Shown here piece by piece: positions 33,871 to 42,361 of a stretch of DNA of 64,000 bases. The stretch is from Comamonas badia DSM 17552 (GTDB taxonomy: Bacteria; Pseudomonadota; Gammaproteobacteria; Burkholderiales; Burkholderiaceae_C), in the NCBI RefSeq assembly GCF_000484635.1, contig NZ_AXVM01000007.1:62001-126000 (forward strand), given 5' to 3'. Below the pieces are notes generated by a model. It saw nothing but the letters and a program-made list of their open reading frames with translations. It was not told the DNA's origin and did no database searches. Positions within the stretch are counted from its first letter, which is position 1; each line of letters opens with the position of its first letter. The position numbers and the translations under genes were made by a program.

Positions 33871-34889
33871 TTGGGCCGCATTCCTGTCGCAGCCGGCACC
33901 GTCGGCTTGATGATGGTTTTCTTCGCATCGCTGACGAAGGTATCGAGTTGCAAACGCATCTTCTCCGCCATCGACAGACGCGTGTAGCGGCGCTCACCCT
34001 CGCGTGAAAGCTCTTTCTGCAGCGCGAACACCGACTGCGGGCGGTCCAGCGGGTTCAGCGCCATGCACCACTCCACCAGCTCGATCAGATTGTCCGAATA
34101 GACGCCGCGCAGCTTCTGCAGCGACAGCGCCATCTTGTCCTTGGTCTGGCGCTGCGGCGCCTCGGTCGGCGGATAGCCCTGCATGCAGGCGAACATGCAG
34201 GCGCCGATGGCGTAGATGTCCGTCCAGGGCCCCAGCGCCGAATCACGCCGGTACATCTCGGGCGCGGCAAAGCCCGGCGTGTACATCGGGCGGGTGAAGT
34301 TGCCTTCCTTCGAGAGTACCTCGCGCGCCGCGCCGAAGTCGATCATCACCGCGCGGTTGTCGTCGGTGATGAAGACATTGGCTGGCTTGATGTCCAGGTG
34401 CAGCATCTTGTGCTGGTGCACCACCCGCAGGCCGCGCAGGATTTCATCGAACAGCGAGCGGATCGTGGATTCGCGAAACACCTTGTCCTGCTTGAGGCTT
34501 CTGGCAGTGACGATGAACTCCTGCAGCGAAGCGCCCTCCAGGTAGTTCATCACCATGTAGACGGTGTCGTTCTCGCGAAAGAAATTGAGCACCGTCACGA
34601 CGGATGAATGCGCAATCTGCGCCAGCGCGCGCCCCTCCTCGAAGAAGCTCTTGAGCCCCAGGCGGTAGAGCGAGAGTTTTTCCGGCGCCACCTGCGGCTG
34701 CAGTTCGCCCTGCGCGCGCGTCGCCAGCGATGCGGGCAGGTACTCTTTGATTGCCACCTGCTGACCGTCGCGGTCCAGCGCCAGATAGACGACGCCGAAA
34801 CCCCCGGCGGCGAGGCGCCGCATGATGCGATATCCGCCTATGGACGTGTCTTCAGGCAGCGGTGCAGGCTTGACCTTGGGCGATGACAT
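33867..34889 (-). CDS. Serine/threonine protein kinase
   Basis: The 340-residue kinase has a complete Hanks-type domain: Gly-rich loop LAAGGFGVVY (26-35), Lys48 in VAIKEY, Glu84/85, catalytic loop HLDIKPAN (164-171), Asp184 in DFGA and an APE-like AAPEMY. It uses HLD rather than the commoner HRD. No membrane helix is visible, so it is cytosolic. It is followed by an overlapping PP2C phosphatase. Substrates are unknown; a link to growth control is only suggested by the neighbouring rph, yicC, gmk and spoT genes. Confidence 0.9.
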   Translation of the reverse strand: MSSPKVKPAPLPEDTSIGGYRIMRRLAAGGFGVVYLALDRDGQQVAIKEYLPASLATRAQGELQPQVAPEKLSLYRLGLKSFFEEGRALAQIAHSSVVTVLNFFRENDTVYMVMNYLEGASLQEFIVTARSLKQDKVFRESTIRSLFDEILRGLRVVHQHKMLHLDIKPANVFITDDNRAVMIDFGAAREVLSKEGNFTRPMYTPGFAAPEMYRRDSALGPWTDIYAIGACMFACMQGYPPTEAPQRQTKDKMALSLQKLRGVYSDNLIELVEWCMALNPLDRPQSVFALQKELSREGERRYTRLSMAEKMRLQLDTFVSDAKKTIIKPTVPAATGMRPK

Positions 34890-34965
34890 GGCGCTGGATC
34901 AATACGGGCACCTGACCGACACGGGATAATCCCGGAATCGCAGCGCATCAATCACGGAAAGCTTC

Positions 34966-35868
34966 ATGGCAGTTTATAGCATGACCGGCTACGCCAGCGT
35001 TCAGCAGAAAGCGGCTCGAACGCAGGGCAGGGACGATGGCGCCAGGCTCGGGTTGGAGGTGCGCTCGGTCAACAGCCGCTTTCTCGATGTGAGCCTGCGT
35101 CTGGCCGATGAACTGCGCCAGCATGAATCGGCGCTGCGCACCCTGGTGTCCCGCCAGCTCAAGCGCGGCAAGGTCGAGCTGCGCGCGTTTGTCGTCTCTG
35201 CGGAAGCGGGCGCGCTGCACGCGCCGGATACGGCCACGCTGCAGCGCATGGCCGCGCTGCAGGAGGGCGTGCGCGCCTGGCTGCCGGAAGCACGGCCCCT
35301 GTCCGTTGCGGACATCCTTCGCCTGGGAACGGCGGTGGGCGGGCCCCAGGCCGAATGGGGCGAGGTACTGCTGGAGCTGGCCCGGCAGGCACTGCAAGGG
35401 CTTTGCGCGGCGCGCGAACGCGAGGGCGAGCGCCTGGTGCAGATGCTGCTGGAACGCGTGCAGCAGCTGCGTGCGCTGGCGCTGCAGGCTGGCCCGCTGG
35501 TGCCGCAGCTGGTGCAGCAGCAGCGCCAGAAGTTTCTCGACCGCTGGCAGCAGGCTCTTCAATCTGCCGAGGGCAGCCCCATGCCCGAGGCGGCGCAGGA
35601 GCGCGCGCTGGCGGAGGCGACCGCCTTTGCCCTGCGCATCGACGTGGCCGAAGAGATCACGCGGTTGCAGTCGCATCTGGACGAGATCGAGCGCCTGCTT
35701 CAGCAGGGCGGCGAGGTCGGCAAGCGGCTGGACTTTCTCATCCAGGAACTGCACCGCGAGGCCAACACGCTGGGCTCCAAGTCCGCCAGCATCGAGCTCA
35801 CGCGCATCAGCGTGGACATGAAGGTGCTGATCGAGCAGATGCGCGAGCAGGTGCAAAATATAGAGTAG
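34966..35868 (+). CDS. yicC: YicC family endoribonuclease
   Basis: The 300-residue protein has the YicC N-terminal domain ([51 protein letters not shown]) and the C-terminal DUF1732 region ([71 protein letters not shown]). The family has been linked to RNA cleavage and stationary-phase survival. It precedes gmk and rpoZ, a widely conserved order. Confidence 0.92.
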   Translation: MAVYSMTGYASVQQKAARTQGRDDGARLGLEVRSVNSRFLDVSLRLADELRQHESALRTLVSRQLKRGKVELRAFVVSAEAGALHAPDTATLQRMAALQEGVRAWLPEARPLSVADILRLGTAVGGPQAEWGEVLLELARQALQGLCAAREREGERLVQMLLERVQQLRALALQAGPLVPQLVQQQRQKFLDRWQQALQSAEGSPMPEAAQERALAEATAFALRIDVAEEITRLQSHLDEIERLLQQGGEVGKRLDFLIQELHREANTLGSKSASIELTRISVDMKVLIEQMREQVQNIE

Positions 35869-35875
35869 TCAAAAC

Positions 35876-35892
35876 AATAGCTGTCAACGCAT
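35876..35892 (+). repeat. Dispersed repeat, truncated copy 6
   Basis: AATAGCTGTCAACGCAT matches the left half of the family and runs into the gmk start codon at 35891. Confidence 0.35.
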
Positions 35893-36520
35893 GCCTATGA
35901 TGGATTATCCGGGGAATTTGTTTGTGGTTTCAGCCCCCAGCGGCGCGGGCAAGTCGAGTCTGGTGAACGCGCTGATGGAGCTCGATGCGCTGGTGCGTCC
36001 GTCGATCTCGCACACCACACGCGTGCCGCGCGGGCAGGAGATGGATGGGCGCGAATACCACTTCACCACGGTGGAAACGTTTGATGCGATGGTGGCCGCC
36101 GATGCCTTCGTCGAATGGGCCAACGTGCACGGCAACCGCTATGGCACCTCGCGCCAGGCCATCGAGGAGCGCGTTGCCCAGGGCGGCGACGTGATTCTGG
36201 AAATCGACTACCAGGGCGCCGAGCAGATCAAGCGCGCGTTTGCGAACGCGGTGCTGGTGTTCGTGCTGCCGCCGAGCTGGGAAGAATTGCGCGCCCGGCT
36301 GCTGCGCCGGGGCGAGGACAGCGCCGACATCATCGACAAGCGCCTCGCCAACGCCGCGCAGGAGATGGACCAGGTGGAAAAATTCGACTTCGTTATAATC
36401 AACGAGGTCTTTGAGCGCGCACTTTTCGACCTGAAAACCATTGTTCATGCCCAGCGCCTGAAGGTGGCAGCGCAGCGCAGAGCCCGCGCCGATACTTTCA
36501 AATCGCTGCGCCTCGCCTAG
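35891..36520 (+). CDS. gmk: Guanylate kinase
   Basis: The 209-residue enzyme phosphorylates GMP to GDP. The P-loop is [12 protein letters not shown] (14-25). [20 protein letters not shown] is the GMP-binding region, and [15 protein letters not shown] and [23 protein letters not shown] form the core and lid. Alternative starts at 35897 and 35900 are possible, and no strong ribosome site is seen because the start lies in a truncated dispersed repeat. rpoZ follows 23 bases later. Confidence 0.95.
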   Translation: MPMMDYPGNLFVVSAPSGAGKSSLVNALMELDALVRPSISHTTRVPRGQEMDGREYHFTTVETFDAMVAADAFVEWANVHGNRYGTSRQAIEERVAQGGDVILEIDYQGAEQIKRAFANAVLVFVLPPSWEELRARLLRRGEDSADIIDKRLANAAQEMDQVEKFDFVIINEVFERALFDLKTIVHAQRLKVAAQRRARADTFKSLRLA

Positions 36521-36543
36521 ATCACACCGGAGAATCTCACATC

Positions 36544-36747
36544 ATGGCCCGCATCACCGTGGAAGACTGCCTCGAGCACATTCCCAACCGTTTCCAGCTC
36601 GTGCTGGCTGCCACCTACCGCGCCCGCATGCTCAGCCAGGGGCATGCGCCCAAGATCGAAAGCCGCAACAAGCCCGGCGTCACGGCGCTGCGCGAGATCG
36701 CTGCCGGCAAGGTAGGCCTGGAGATGCTGAAAAAAGTGCCCGGTTGA
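36544..36747 (+). CDS. rpoZ: RNA polymerase omega subunit
   Basis: The 67-residue protein is a typical omega: [30 protein letters not shown] and [20 protein letters not shown]. It helps assemble the beta' subunit and, in enterobacteria, forms part of one ppGpp site on polymerase. Placement between gmk and spoT is the classical arrangement. A strong terminator follows. Confidence 0.95.
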   Translation: MARITVEDCLEHIPNRFQLVLAATYRARMLSQGHAPKIESRNKPGVTALREIAAGKVGLEMLKKVPG

Positions 36748-36769
36748 CATTACGTCACGCATTTGACAC

Positions 36770-36797
36770 AAAAAGCACCGCAAGCCGGTGCTTTTTT
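36770..36797 (+). terminator. Rho-independent terminator after rpoZ
   Basis: The 11-bp stem AAAAAGCACCG/CGGTGCTTTTT with a 5-base loop ends in six T residues. spoT starts 46 bases later and so needs its own promoter or read-through. Confidence 0.9.
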
Positions 36798-36842
36798 GTT
36801 GTCTGCCGGGACTGCAAAGCTGCGTGCCGCTACATTTAGGGG

Positions 36843-39116
36843 ATGGGTGAAGGCTCGAAATTGCAGCTGGCCGATGATGTTGCCGTGCAGGATGCTCCGG
36901 CGCGCGCGGCTGTGGCTGCCGATCCTGCCCTGGGCGCTGCGGCCGCGCAGTTTGCCACGCTGGCGCAGAAGCTGCATTATCTGGACGAGGCGGCGAGCGA
37001 ACGGGTGCGCCAAGCCTACCACTACGCCGATCAGGCGCACCTGGGGCAGTTGCGCAACAGCGGCGAGCCCTACATCACCCACCCGATTGCGGTCGCCAGC
37101 CTGTGTGCGGACTGGAAGCTCGATGCCGAGGCACTCATGGCCGCCCTGCTGCACGATGCGCTGGAGGACTGTGGCGTCAGCAAGGCCGATCTGATAGAGC
37201 GTTTTGGCGCACCGGTGGCCGATCTGGTCGATGGGCTGACCAAGTTGGACAAGCTGCAGTTCAACACGCGCGAGGAAGGCCAGGCGGAATCGTTTCGCAA
37301 GATGCTGCTGGCGATGGCGCGCGATGTGCGCGTGATCCTCATCAAGCTGGCGGACCGTACGCACAACATGCGCACCCTAGGCAGTGCGCCGCGCAGCAAA
37401 TGGCACCGCATCGCCTCGGAAACGCTGGAAATTTACGCACCCATCGCGCACCGGCTGGGCCTGAACCAGACCTACCGGGAGCTGCAGGATCTGTCGTTTC
37501 GCCATCTGCACCCCTGGCGCTATGAGACGCTGGCCAAGGCGGTGGCGCGCTCGCGCGGGCGCCGCCGGGAGGCAGTGCAGAAGGTGCAGGCCGAGGTCGA
37601 GGCCGCATTTGCCCGGCAGGGCATGCCGGTGCGCCTGTCCAGCCGCGAAAAAACCCTGTACGGCATCTACCAGCGCATGCAGGGGCGCCACCTGAGCTTT
37701 GCGCAAGTGGTGGACCTTTCCGGCTTTCGCGTGGTTGTACCGACCATCACCGATTGCTATACCGCCATCGGCGTGCTGCACCAGCTCTACAAACCGGTTC
37801 CGGGCAAGTTCACCGACCACATTGCCATCGCCAAGGCCAATGGCTACCAGTCGCTGCACACCACGCTCGTGGGGCCCGCCAGCCTGAACATCGAATTCCA
37901 GGTGCGTACCGAGGAGATGCACATCGTCGCCGAGGCAGGCGTGGCGGCGCACTGGCTCTACAAGGCGCAGCACAAGGGCGGGGCCGAGGCGCAAAAGCTG
38001 GGCACGCGCTGGCTGCAGTCGCTGCTGGACATCCAGAACGAGACGCACGACGCAACCGAATTCTGGGAACACGTCAAGGTCGATCTCTTTCCGGACGCGG
38101 TCTATGTCTTCACGCCACGCGGCCAGATCATGGCGCTGCCCAGCGGCACGACGGTGGTGGATTTCGCCTACGCCATTCACAGCGATGTGGGCGATCACAC
38201 GGTGGCGGCGCGGGTGAACCACGAACAGGTGCCACTGCGCACCGTGCTCAAGACCGGCGATGTCGTCGAGATCATGACGGCGCCCGAGGCTGAGCCCAAT
38301 CCCGCATGGCTGGGCTTTGTGAAGTCCGGCCGTGCGCGCTCCAAGATCCGGCTCTACCTCAAGACGCTGGCGCAGAAGGAATCGGTCGGATTGGGCGAAA
38401 AGCTGCTGGCGCAGGCGCTGCGCGCCGAGGGCGTGCAACAGCTGCCGACCGAGCAGGAGCATGCAGCGCTGTGGGAGAAGCTGCTGCGCTTTACCGGCCA
38501 CCGCACGCGCGATGAGCTGCTGACCGACATCGGCCTGGGCAAGCGCGTGGCGCGCATCGTCGCGCGTCGCATCGTCGCATTGCTCTCCGAGGGCGGCCTG
38601 CGCCCCGATGTGCTGCTGCTCACGCGTGAGCGCTACAGCGCCGAGGACAGTCTCTCGCAGGGCGGTGTGCTGCTCGATGGCAGCGAGCGCGCAACCGTGC
38701 ACTACGCCAGATGCTGCCATCCGGTGCCGGGCGATCCCGTGGTCGGCTACCTGGAGCGCGGCGAAGGCCTGGTCGTGCACCACGCCCAGTGCGAAGTGGC
38801 GCGGGAACTCCAGCGCAAGGATGGCGAGCGCTTTCTCAGTGTGGACTGGGCCGATGAGCCCACACGCAATTTCGAAGCCGCCATCACGGTGACGGTGAAC
38901 AACCACAAGGGCGTGCTGGCGCGCGTGGCCACCGAGCTTGCCAGCTGCGAGGCCGACATCGTGCACATGGACATGGATGACGCCACCGGCACCACGGCCG
39001 ATCTGCGATTCACCGTGGCGGTGCGCAATCTGGCGCATGTCGAATCCATTCTGCGCAGCCTGCGGCGCATGAATGTCGTGCTCAAGGTGGAGCGGGTGTT
39101 TTCCGTCAGCGCCTGA
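36843..39116 (+). CDS. spoT: Bifunctional (p)ppGpp synthetase/hydrolase SpoT
   Basis: The 757-residue protein has the full RSH layout: HD hydrolase (about 40-200) with ALLHDALED (His104, Asp105), synthetase (about 230-350; EKTLYGIYQRMQ, DLSGFRVVVPTITDCYTAIGVLH, NGYQSLHTTL), TGS domain (about 410-475; VYVFTPRGQIMALPSGTTVVDFAYAIH), a Cys-containing conserved region (YARCCHPVPGDPVVGY) and a C-terminal ACT domain. The intact HD box indicates hydrolase activity, so SpoT rather than RelA, in line with its place after rpoZ. Confidence 0.93.
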   Translation: MGEGSKLQLADDVAVQDAPARAAVAADPALGAAAAQFATLAQKLHYLDEAASERVRQAYHYADQAHLGQLRNSGEPYITHPIAVASLCADWKLDAEALMAALLHDALEDCGVSKADLIERFGAPVADLVDGLTKLDKLQFNTREEGQAESFRKMLLAMARDVRVILIKLADRTHNMRTLGSAPRSKWHRIASETLEIYAPIAHRLGLNQTYRELQDLSFRHLHPWRYETLAKAVARSRGRRREAVQKVQAEVEAAFARQGMPVRLSSREKTLYGIYQRMQGRHLSFAQVVDLSGFRVVVPTITDCYTAIGVLHQLYKPVPGKFTDHIAIAKANGYQSLHTTLVGPASLNIEFQVRTEEMHIVAEAGVAAHWLYKAQHKGGAEAQKLGTRWLQSLLDIQNETHDATEFWEHVKVDLFPDAVYVFTPRGQIMALPSGTTVVDFAYAIHSDVGDHTVAARVNHEQVPLRTVLKTGDVVEIMTAPEAEPNPAWLGFVKSGRARSKIRLYLKTLAQKESVGLGEKLLAQALRAEGVQQLPTEQEHAALWEKLLRFTGHRTRDELLTDIGLGKRVARIVARRIVALLSEGGLRPDVLLLTRERYSAEDSLSQGGVLLDGSERATVHYARCCHPVPGDPVVGYLERGEGLVVHHAQCEVARELQRKDGERFLSVDWADEPTRNFEAAITVTVNNHKGVLARVATELASCEADIVHMDMDDATGTTADLRFTVAVRNLAHVESILRSLRRMNVVLKVERVFSVSA

Positions 39117-39133
39117 GGAACCCCTGAGTTTTT

Positions 39134-39745
39134 TCAGCGCTGGTGCCGGATGGCGTTTTTTGGCCGGAAGGCCTTGCAGACCGCATCCACGGTTTCCAGG
39201 TAGGGCCCGCCGATCAGGTCGATGCAGTAGGGCACTGCGGCAAAGATGCCGGGCACGAGCCCGCTGCCGTCACTGTTCTTGAGTCCTTCCAGCGTTTCGG
39301 CAATCGCCTTGGGCTGGCCGGGCAGGTTGATGATGAGGCTTTGCCCGCGGACCACCGCCACCTGGCGTGAGAGGATGGCCGTGGGCACGAAGTGCGCGCT
39401 GATGCGGCGCATCTGTTCGCCAAAGCCGGGCATCACCTTGTCGGCCACGGCCAGCGTGGCCTCGGGTGTCACGTCGCGCGGCGCCGGGCCCGTGCCGCCG
39501 GTGGTCAGGATGAGCGAGCAGCCGCGCTGCGCCAGTTCGATCAGCGTGGTGCCGATGCCTTCCTGCTCATCCGGAATCAGGCGCTGCTCGAAGGTGATGG
39601 GGTTGAGCAGCGCGCGCGTGAGCCAGTCCTTGAGCGCCGGCAGACCTTTGTCTTCGTAGACGCCGCTGCTGGCGCGATCGCTGATGGAGACCAGACCGAC
39701 CGTGACGGCTTCGGGCGCGGGCAGGGCAGTGGCGGTGTCATTCAT
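39134..39745 (-). CDS. mog: Molybdopterin adenylyltransferase-like protein (Mog/MoaB family)
   Basis: Starting at MNDTATALPA (39745) the protein has 203 residues of the MogA/MoaB fold, which activates molybdopterin with ATP before molybdenum insertion. Motifs: VGLVSISDRASSGVYEDKGLPAL, LILTTGGTGPAPRDVTPEATLAV (the MPT-binding TTGGTG) and SLIINLPGQPKAIAETLEGL. Its ATG overlaps the stop of the darP gene by 8 bases. It is the nearest molybdenum-cofactor gene to the ModE-like regulator at 41934. Confidence 0.9.
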   Translation of the reverse strand: MNDTATALPAPEAVTVGLVSISDRASSGVYEDKGLPALKDWLTRALLNPITFEQRLIPDEQEGIGTTLIELAQRGCSLILTTGGTGPAPRDVTPEATLAVADKVMPGFGEQMRRISAHFVPTAILSRQVAVVRGQSLIINLPGQPKAIAETLEGLKNSDGSGLVPGIFAAVPYCIDLIGGPYLETVDAVCKAFRPKNAIRHQR

Positions 39746-40382
39746 GGTCGTCGTTCGTATCCTGGGGTGTGCCAAGCACCTGCGCGCGCAGCACTTGAAA
39801 CAGTTCGCGGTAGGCGCGGCTTCTACGCGGCGCGGCGCCTTGCGATACTTCGGCGGCCGTGAGCGGCGGATTGTCCTTGCGTGCCTGGCGGATCAGCGTG
39901 CGCAGGTGCTGGATGTCGCTGCCCGGGTACTCGTCCAGCCAGGCGCTCAGCACCTCATCGTCCGCCAGCAGGCGCTCGCGCCATTGCTCGGCCTGGTGCA
40001 GCGCCAGCACTTCCTGCTGATGGCCCGCGCCATCGCTGGCAAGGCTCTCGCGCACCTTCGTCAGGGTGTCTTGATCGAGTTTGCGCATCAGTTTGCCCAC
40101 GAGCTGCATCTGGCGGCGGCGCCCCTCGTGCGCGGTGATGCGCCTGGCTTCTGCCAATGCTTCGAGCAGCCTTTCGGGCAATTGCAGGCCATCGAGGCGA
40201 TCCGCGCTCAGGGTGAGCAACGCTGCGCCCAGCGCCTGCAGCTCGGTGCTCTCGCGCTTGAGATCGGTCTTGCTCTGGCCGGGCGTGCCGCGCAGCTCGG
40301 ACTTGAACTGTTCGTCGAGCTCGCTGCCTTCGGCGATGAACTGGCCTTTGACGTAATAGCCTCGGGTGGGTTTGCGTGGCAT
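39738..40382 (-). CDS. darP: Ribosome maturation protein DarP (YjgA, DUF615)
   Basis: Taking the start at MPRKPTRGYYVKGQFIAEGSELDEQFK (40382) gives 214 residues. The DUF615 pattern is clear: TELQALGAALLTLSADRLDGLQLPERLLEALAEARRI, EGRRRQMQLVGKLMRKLD and SAWLDEYPGSDIQHLRTLIRQARKD. In E. coli this all-helical protein promotes late 50S subunit assembly. It is divergent from pmbA (67-bp gap), the standard pairing in proteobacteria. Confidence 0.92.
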   Translation of the reverse strand: MPRKPTRGYYVKGQFIAEGSELDEQFKSELRGTPGQSKTDLKRESTELQALGAALLTLSADRLDGLQLPERLLEALAEARRITAHEGRRRQMQLVGKLMRKLDQDTLTKVRESLASDGAGHQQEVLALHQAEQWRERLLADDEVLSAWLDEYPGSDIQHLRTLIRQARKDNPPLTAAEVSQGAAPRRSRAYRELFQVLRAQVLGTPQDTNDDHE

Positions 40383-40449
40383 TGAGATGCGGGGAATTTT
40401 GCTTGTGGAGGCCGCCCACGGATGGGCGCCAAGTATCATAGCCGCCGCC

Positions 40450-41838
40450 ATGAATACCACTGCCAACGCAACGCCCGAAGCGGGCTTCAGCTATTCGCGC
40501 CCCTTCTTCGAAGACCTGGTCGATCAGGCACTGGCGCATGCCCGCAAGCTCGGCGCGACGGACGCGGGCGCCGATGCGTCCGAGGGCTGTGGCCTGTCGG
40601 TCGGCGTGCGCCGCGGGCAACTGGAGAGCGTGGAGCGCAACCGCGATAAATCGCTGGGCGTGACGGTCTATATCGGCCAACGGCGCGGCAACGCCAGCAC
40701 CTCGGATTTTTCCGTCCAGGCGGTGCGCCAGACGGTGCAGGCGGCGTATGACATCGCGCGCTTCACCGCCGAAGATCCGGTGGCCGGGCTGCCCGATGCG
40801 GCGGACATCGCGCCAGAGGCTTCGCACCGCGATCTGGACCTGTTCCACCCCTGGGCCGTCACCAGCGAGGAGGCGGCGCGCATGGCGCTAGAATGCGAAG
40901 AGGCGGCACTCAAGACCCACAAGCGCATCACCAACAGCGAAGGCGCGGGCGTCTCGGCGCAGCAAAGCCATTTTTTCAGCGCGCACACGCGCGGCTTTCG
41001 TGGCGGCTACGCCAGCTCGCGCCACAGCCTGTCGGTGGCGCCGATCGCCTCGCTGCCTGGCAAACATGGCGAGATGCAGCGCGATTCCTGGTACAGCTCC
41101 GAGCGCGACGCGGCGCACCTGGCCACGCCAGCGGCTGTCGGGCGCTATGCGGCCGAGCGCGCGCTCTCCCGCTTGGGCGCGCGCAAGATCGCGACTACCG
41201 CCTGCCCGGTACTGTTTGAATCACCGTTGGCGGCGGGGCTGCTCGGCGGCTTCGTGCAGGCCGTGAGCGGCGGTGCGCTGTACCGCAAGAGCAGTTTTCT
41301 GCTCGATTCACTGGGCAAGCCGGTTTTTCCGAGCCACATCGAAATCCTTGAAGACCCTTTCGTGCCGCAGGGCAAGGGCAGTTCGCCGTTTGACGACGAA
41401 GGCGTGCGCGTGGCGCCGCGCAAGGTGGTCGAAGGCGGGCGCGTGGCGGGCTATTTCCTCTCCAGCTATTCGGCGCGCAAGCTGGGCATGCACACCACCG
41501 GCAATGCGGGTGGCTCGCACAACCTCACGCTGATGTCCAAGCGCACCAGGGCGGGCGACGATCTGCCCGAGATGCTGCGCAAGCTTGGCACCGGTCTGTT
41601 CGTGATCGAGCTCATGGGCCAGGGCGTGAACTACGTTACCGGCGACTATTCGCGCGGTGCCAGCGGCTTCTGGGTGGAAAACGGCGAGATCGCCTACCCG
41701 GTGCACGAGATCACCATCGCGGGCAATCTCAGGACCATGTTCAAGGGCATCACCGCCGTGGGCGCCGATGCCTATGGCTATGGCGCCAAGACGGTGGGCT
41801 CCATCCTCGTCAACCGGATGACGCTGGCGGGCAGCTGA
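40450..41838 (+). CDS. pmbA: Metalloprotease subunit PmbA (TldE)
   Basis: The 462-residue protein starts at MNTTANATPE (40450). It is the TldE/PmbA partner of TldD: DQALAHARKLGATDAGADASEGCGLSVGVRRGQLESVERNRDKSLGVTVYIG, GFRGGYASSRHSLSVAPIA, and the C-terminal half with HTTGNAGGSHNLTL, LGTGLFVIELMGQGVNYVTGDYSRGASGFWVENGEIAYPVHEITIAGNL. The complex trims small peptides such as microcins and CcdA-like antitoxins. No tldD is present in the window. Confidence 0.93.
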   Translation: MNTTANATPEAGFSYSRPFFEDLVDQALAHARKLGATDAGADASEGCGLSVGVRRGQLESVERNRDKSLGVTVYIGQRRGNASTSDFSVQAVRQTVQAAYDIARFTAEDPVAGLPDAADIAPEASHRDLDLFHPWAVTSEEAARMALECEEAALKTHKRITNSEGAGVSAQQSHFFSAHTRGFRGGYASSRHSLSVAPIASLPGKHGEMQRDSWYSSERDAAHLATPAAVGRYAAERALSRLGARKIATTACPVLFESPLAAGLLGGFVQAVSGGALYRKSSFLLDSLGKPVFPSHIEILEDPFVPQGKGSSPFDDEGVRVAPRKVVEGGRVAGYFLSSYSARKLGMHTTGNAGGSHNLTLMSKRTRAGDDLPEMLRKLGTGLFVIELMGQGVNYVTGDYSRGASGFWVENGEIAYPVHEITIAGNLRTMFKGITAVGADAYGYGAKTVGSILVNRMTLAGS

Positions 41839-41933
41839 CCGGCGTACCGGCGGTCGCGCAGCCTGCGTGCCCGGGATGCTGCCGTGGACGCAGGCCCACC
41901 CGCCCTGCGTGTTGCCACTATCGTGACCGACGC

Positions 41934-42281
41934 TCAGGGAGAGAGCATCCCGGTCAGCGCCGCCAGGTCCTGGGCCGCTGCCCGGCTGGCGGTGGCCTCG
42001 ACATCCCGGTAACGCCGGATCAGCAGGGCGCCCACCGGCGTCAGGCGGGTGCCGCCGCCGTGCGCGCCGCCCAGGGTGGTCTCGATCGCCGGGGAGCGCA
42101 GCGCGCCGCTGAGCTCTTCGAGCAGCATCCACGCGCGCCGGTACGACATGCCCATCCGCCGGGCCGCGCCCGCGATGGATCCCGTTTCGGCCACCGCCTC
42201 CAGCAGCGCGATCTTGCCGGGTCCGACGGCGATCGTCTTGCCCCGATAAATGCGCAGACGGAATTGAGCTTTTGCCTTCAT
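41934..42281 (-). CDS. ModE-like winged-helix regulator (no molybdate-binding domain)
   Basis: The 115-residue protein matches only the N-terminal DNA-binding part of ModE: RIYRGKTIAVGPGKIALLEAVAETGSIAGAARRMGMSYRRAWMLLEELSGALRSPAIETTLGGAHGGGTRLTPVGALLIRRYRDVE. It lacks the C-terminal Mop/TOBE domains that bind molybdate, so the signal it senses is unclear. It is divergent from a lipoprotein with a molybdopterin-domain-like fold; the 80-bp gap contains a CGATAT/ATATCG dyad. Confidence 0.82.
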   Translation of the reverse strand: MKAKAQFRLRIYRGKTIAVGPGKIALLEAVAETGSIAGAARRMGMSYRRAWMLLEELSGALRSPAIETTLGGAHGGGTRLTPVGALLIRRYRDVEATASRAAAQDLAALTGMLSP

Positions 42282-42322
42282 GCGGCGTATTTTTACCGCC
42301 GGAACTGGGGATCCTCAAGATA

Positions 42323-42346
42323 CGATATATTCCTTCAAACATATCG
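42323..42346. promoter_or_regulatory. Candidate operator of the ModE-like regulator
   Basis: CGATAT (42323-42328) and ATATCG (42341-42346) form a perfect 6-bp dyad with 12 bases between. ModE sites are likewise AT-rich dyads with CG outside TATA-like cores. It lies 15 bases before the lipoprotein start, where a bound protein would block transcription or translation. Confidence 0.5.
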
Positions 42347-42361
42347 AAGGAGAGGCCACCC

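Noticed and set aside
41861-41895. Hairpin GCCTGCGT/ACGCAGGC between pmbA and the ModE-like gene
   Set aside because: No T tract; not supportable as an intrinsic terminator.
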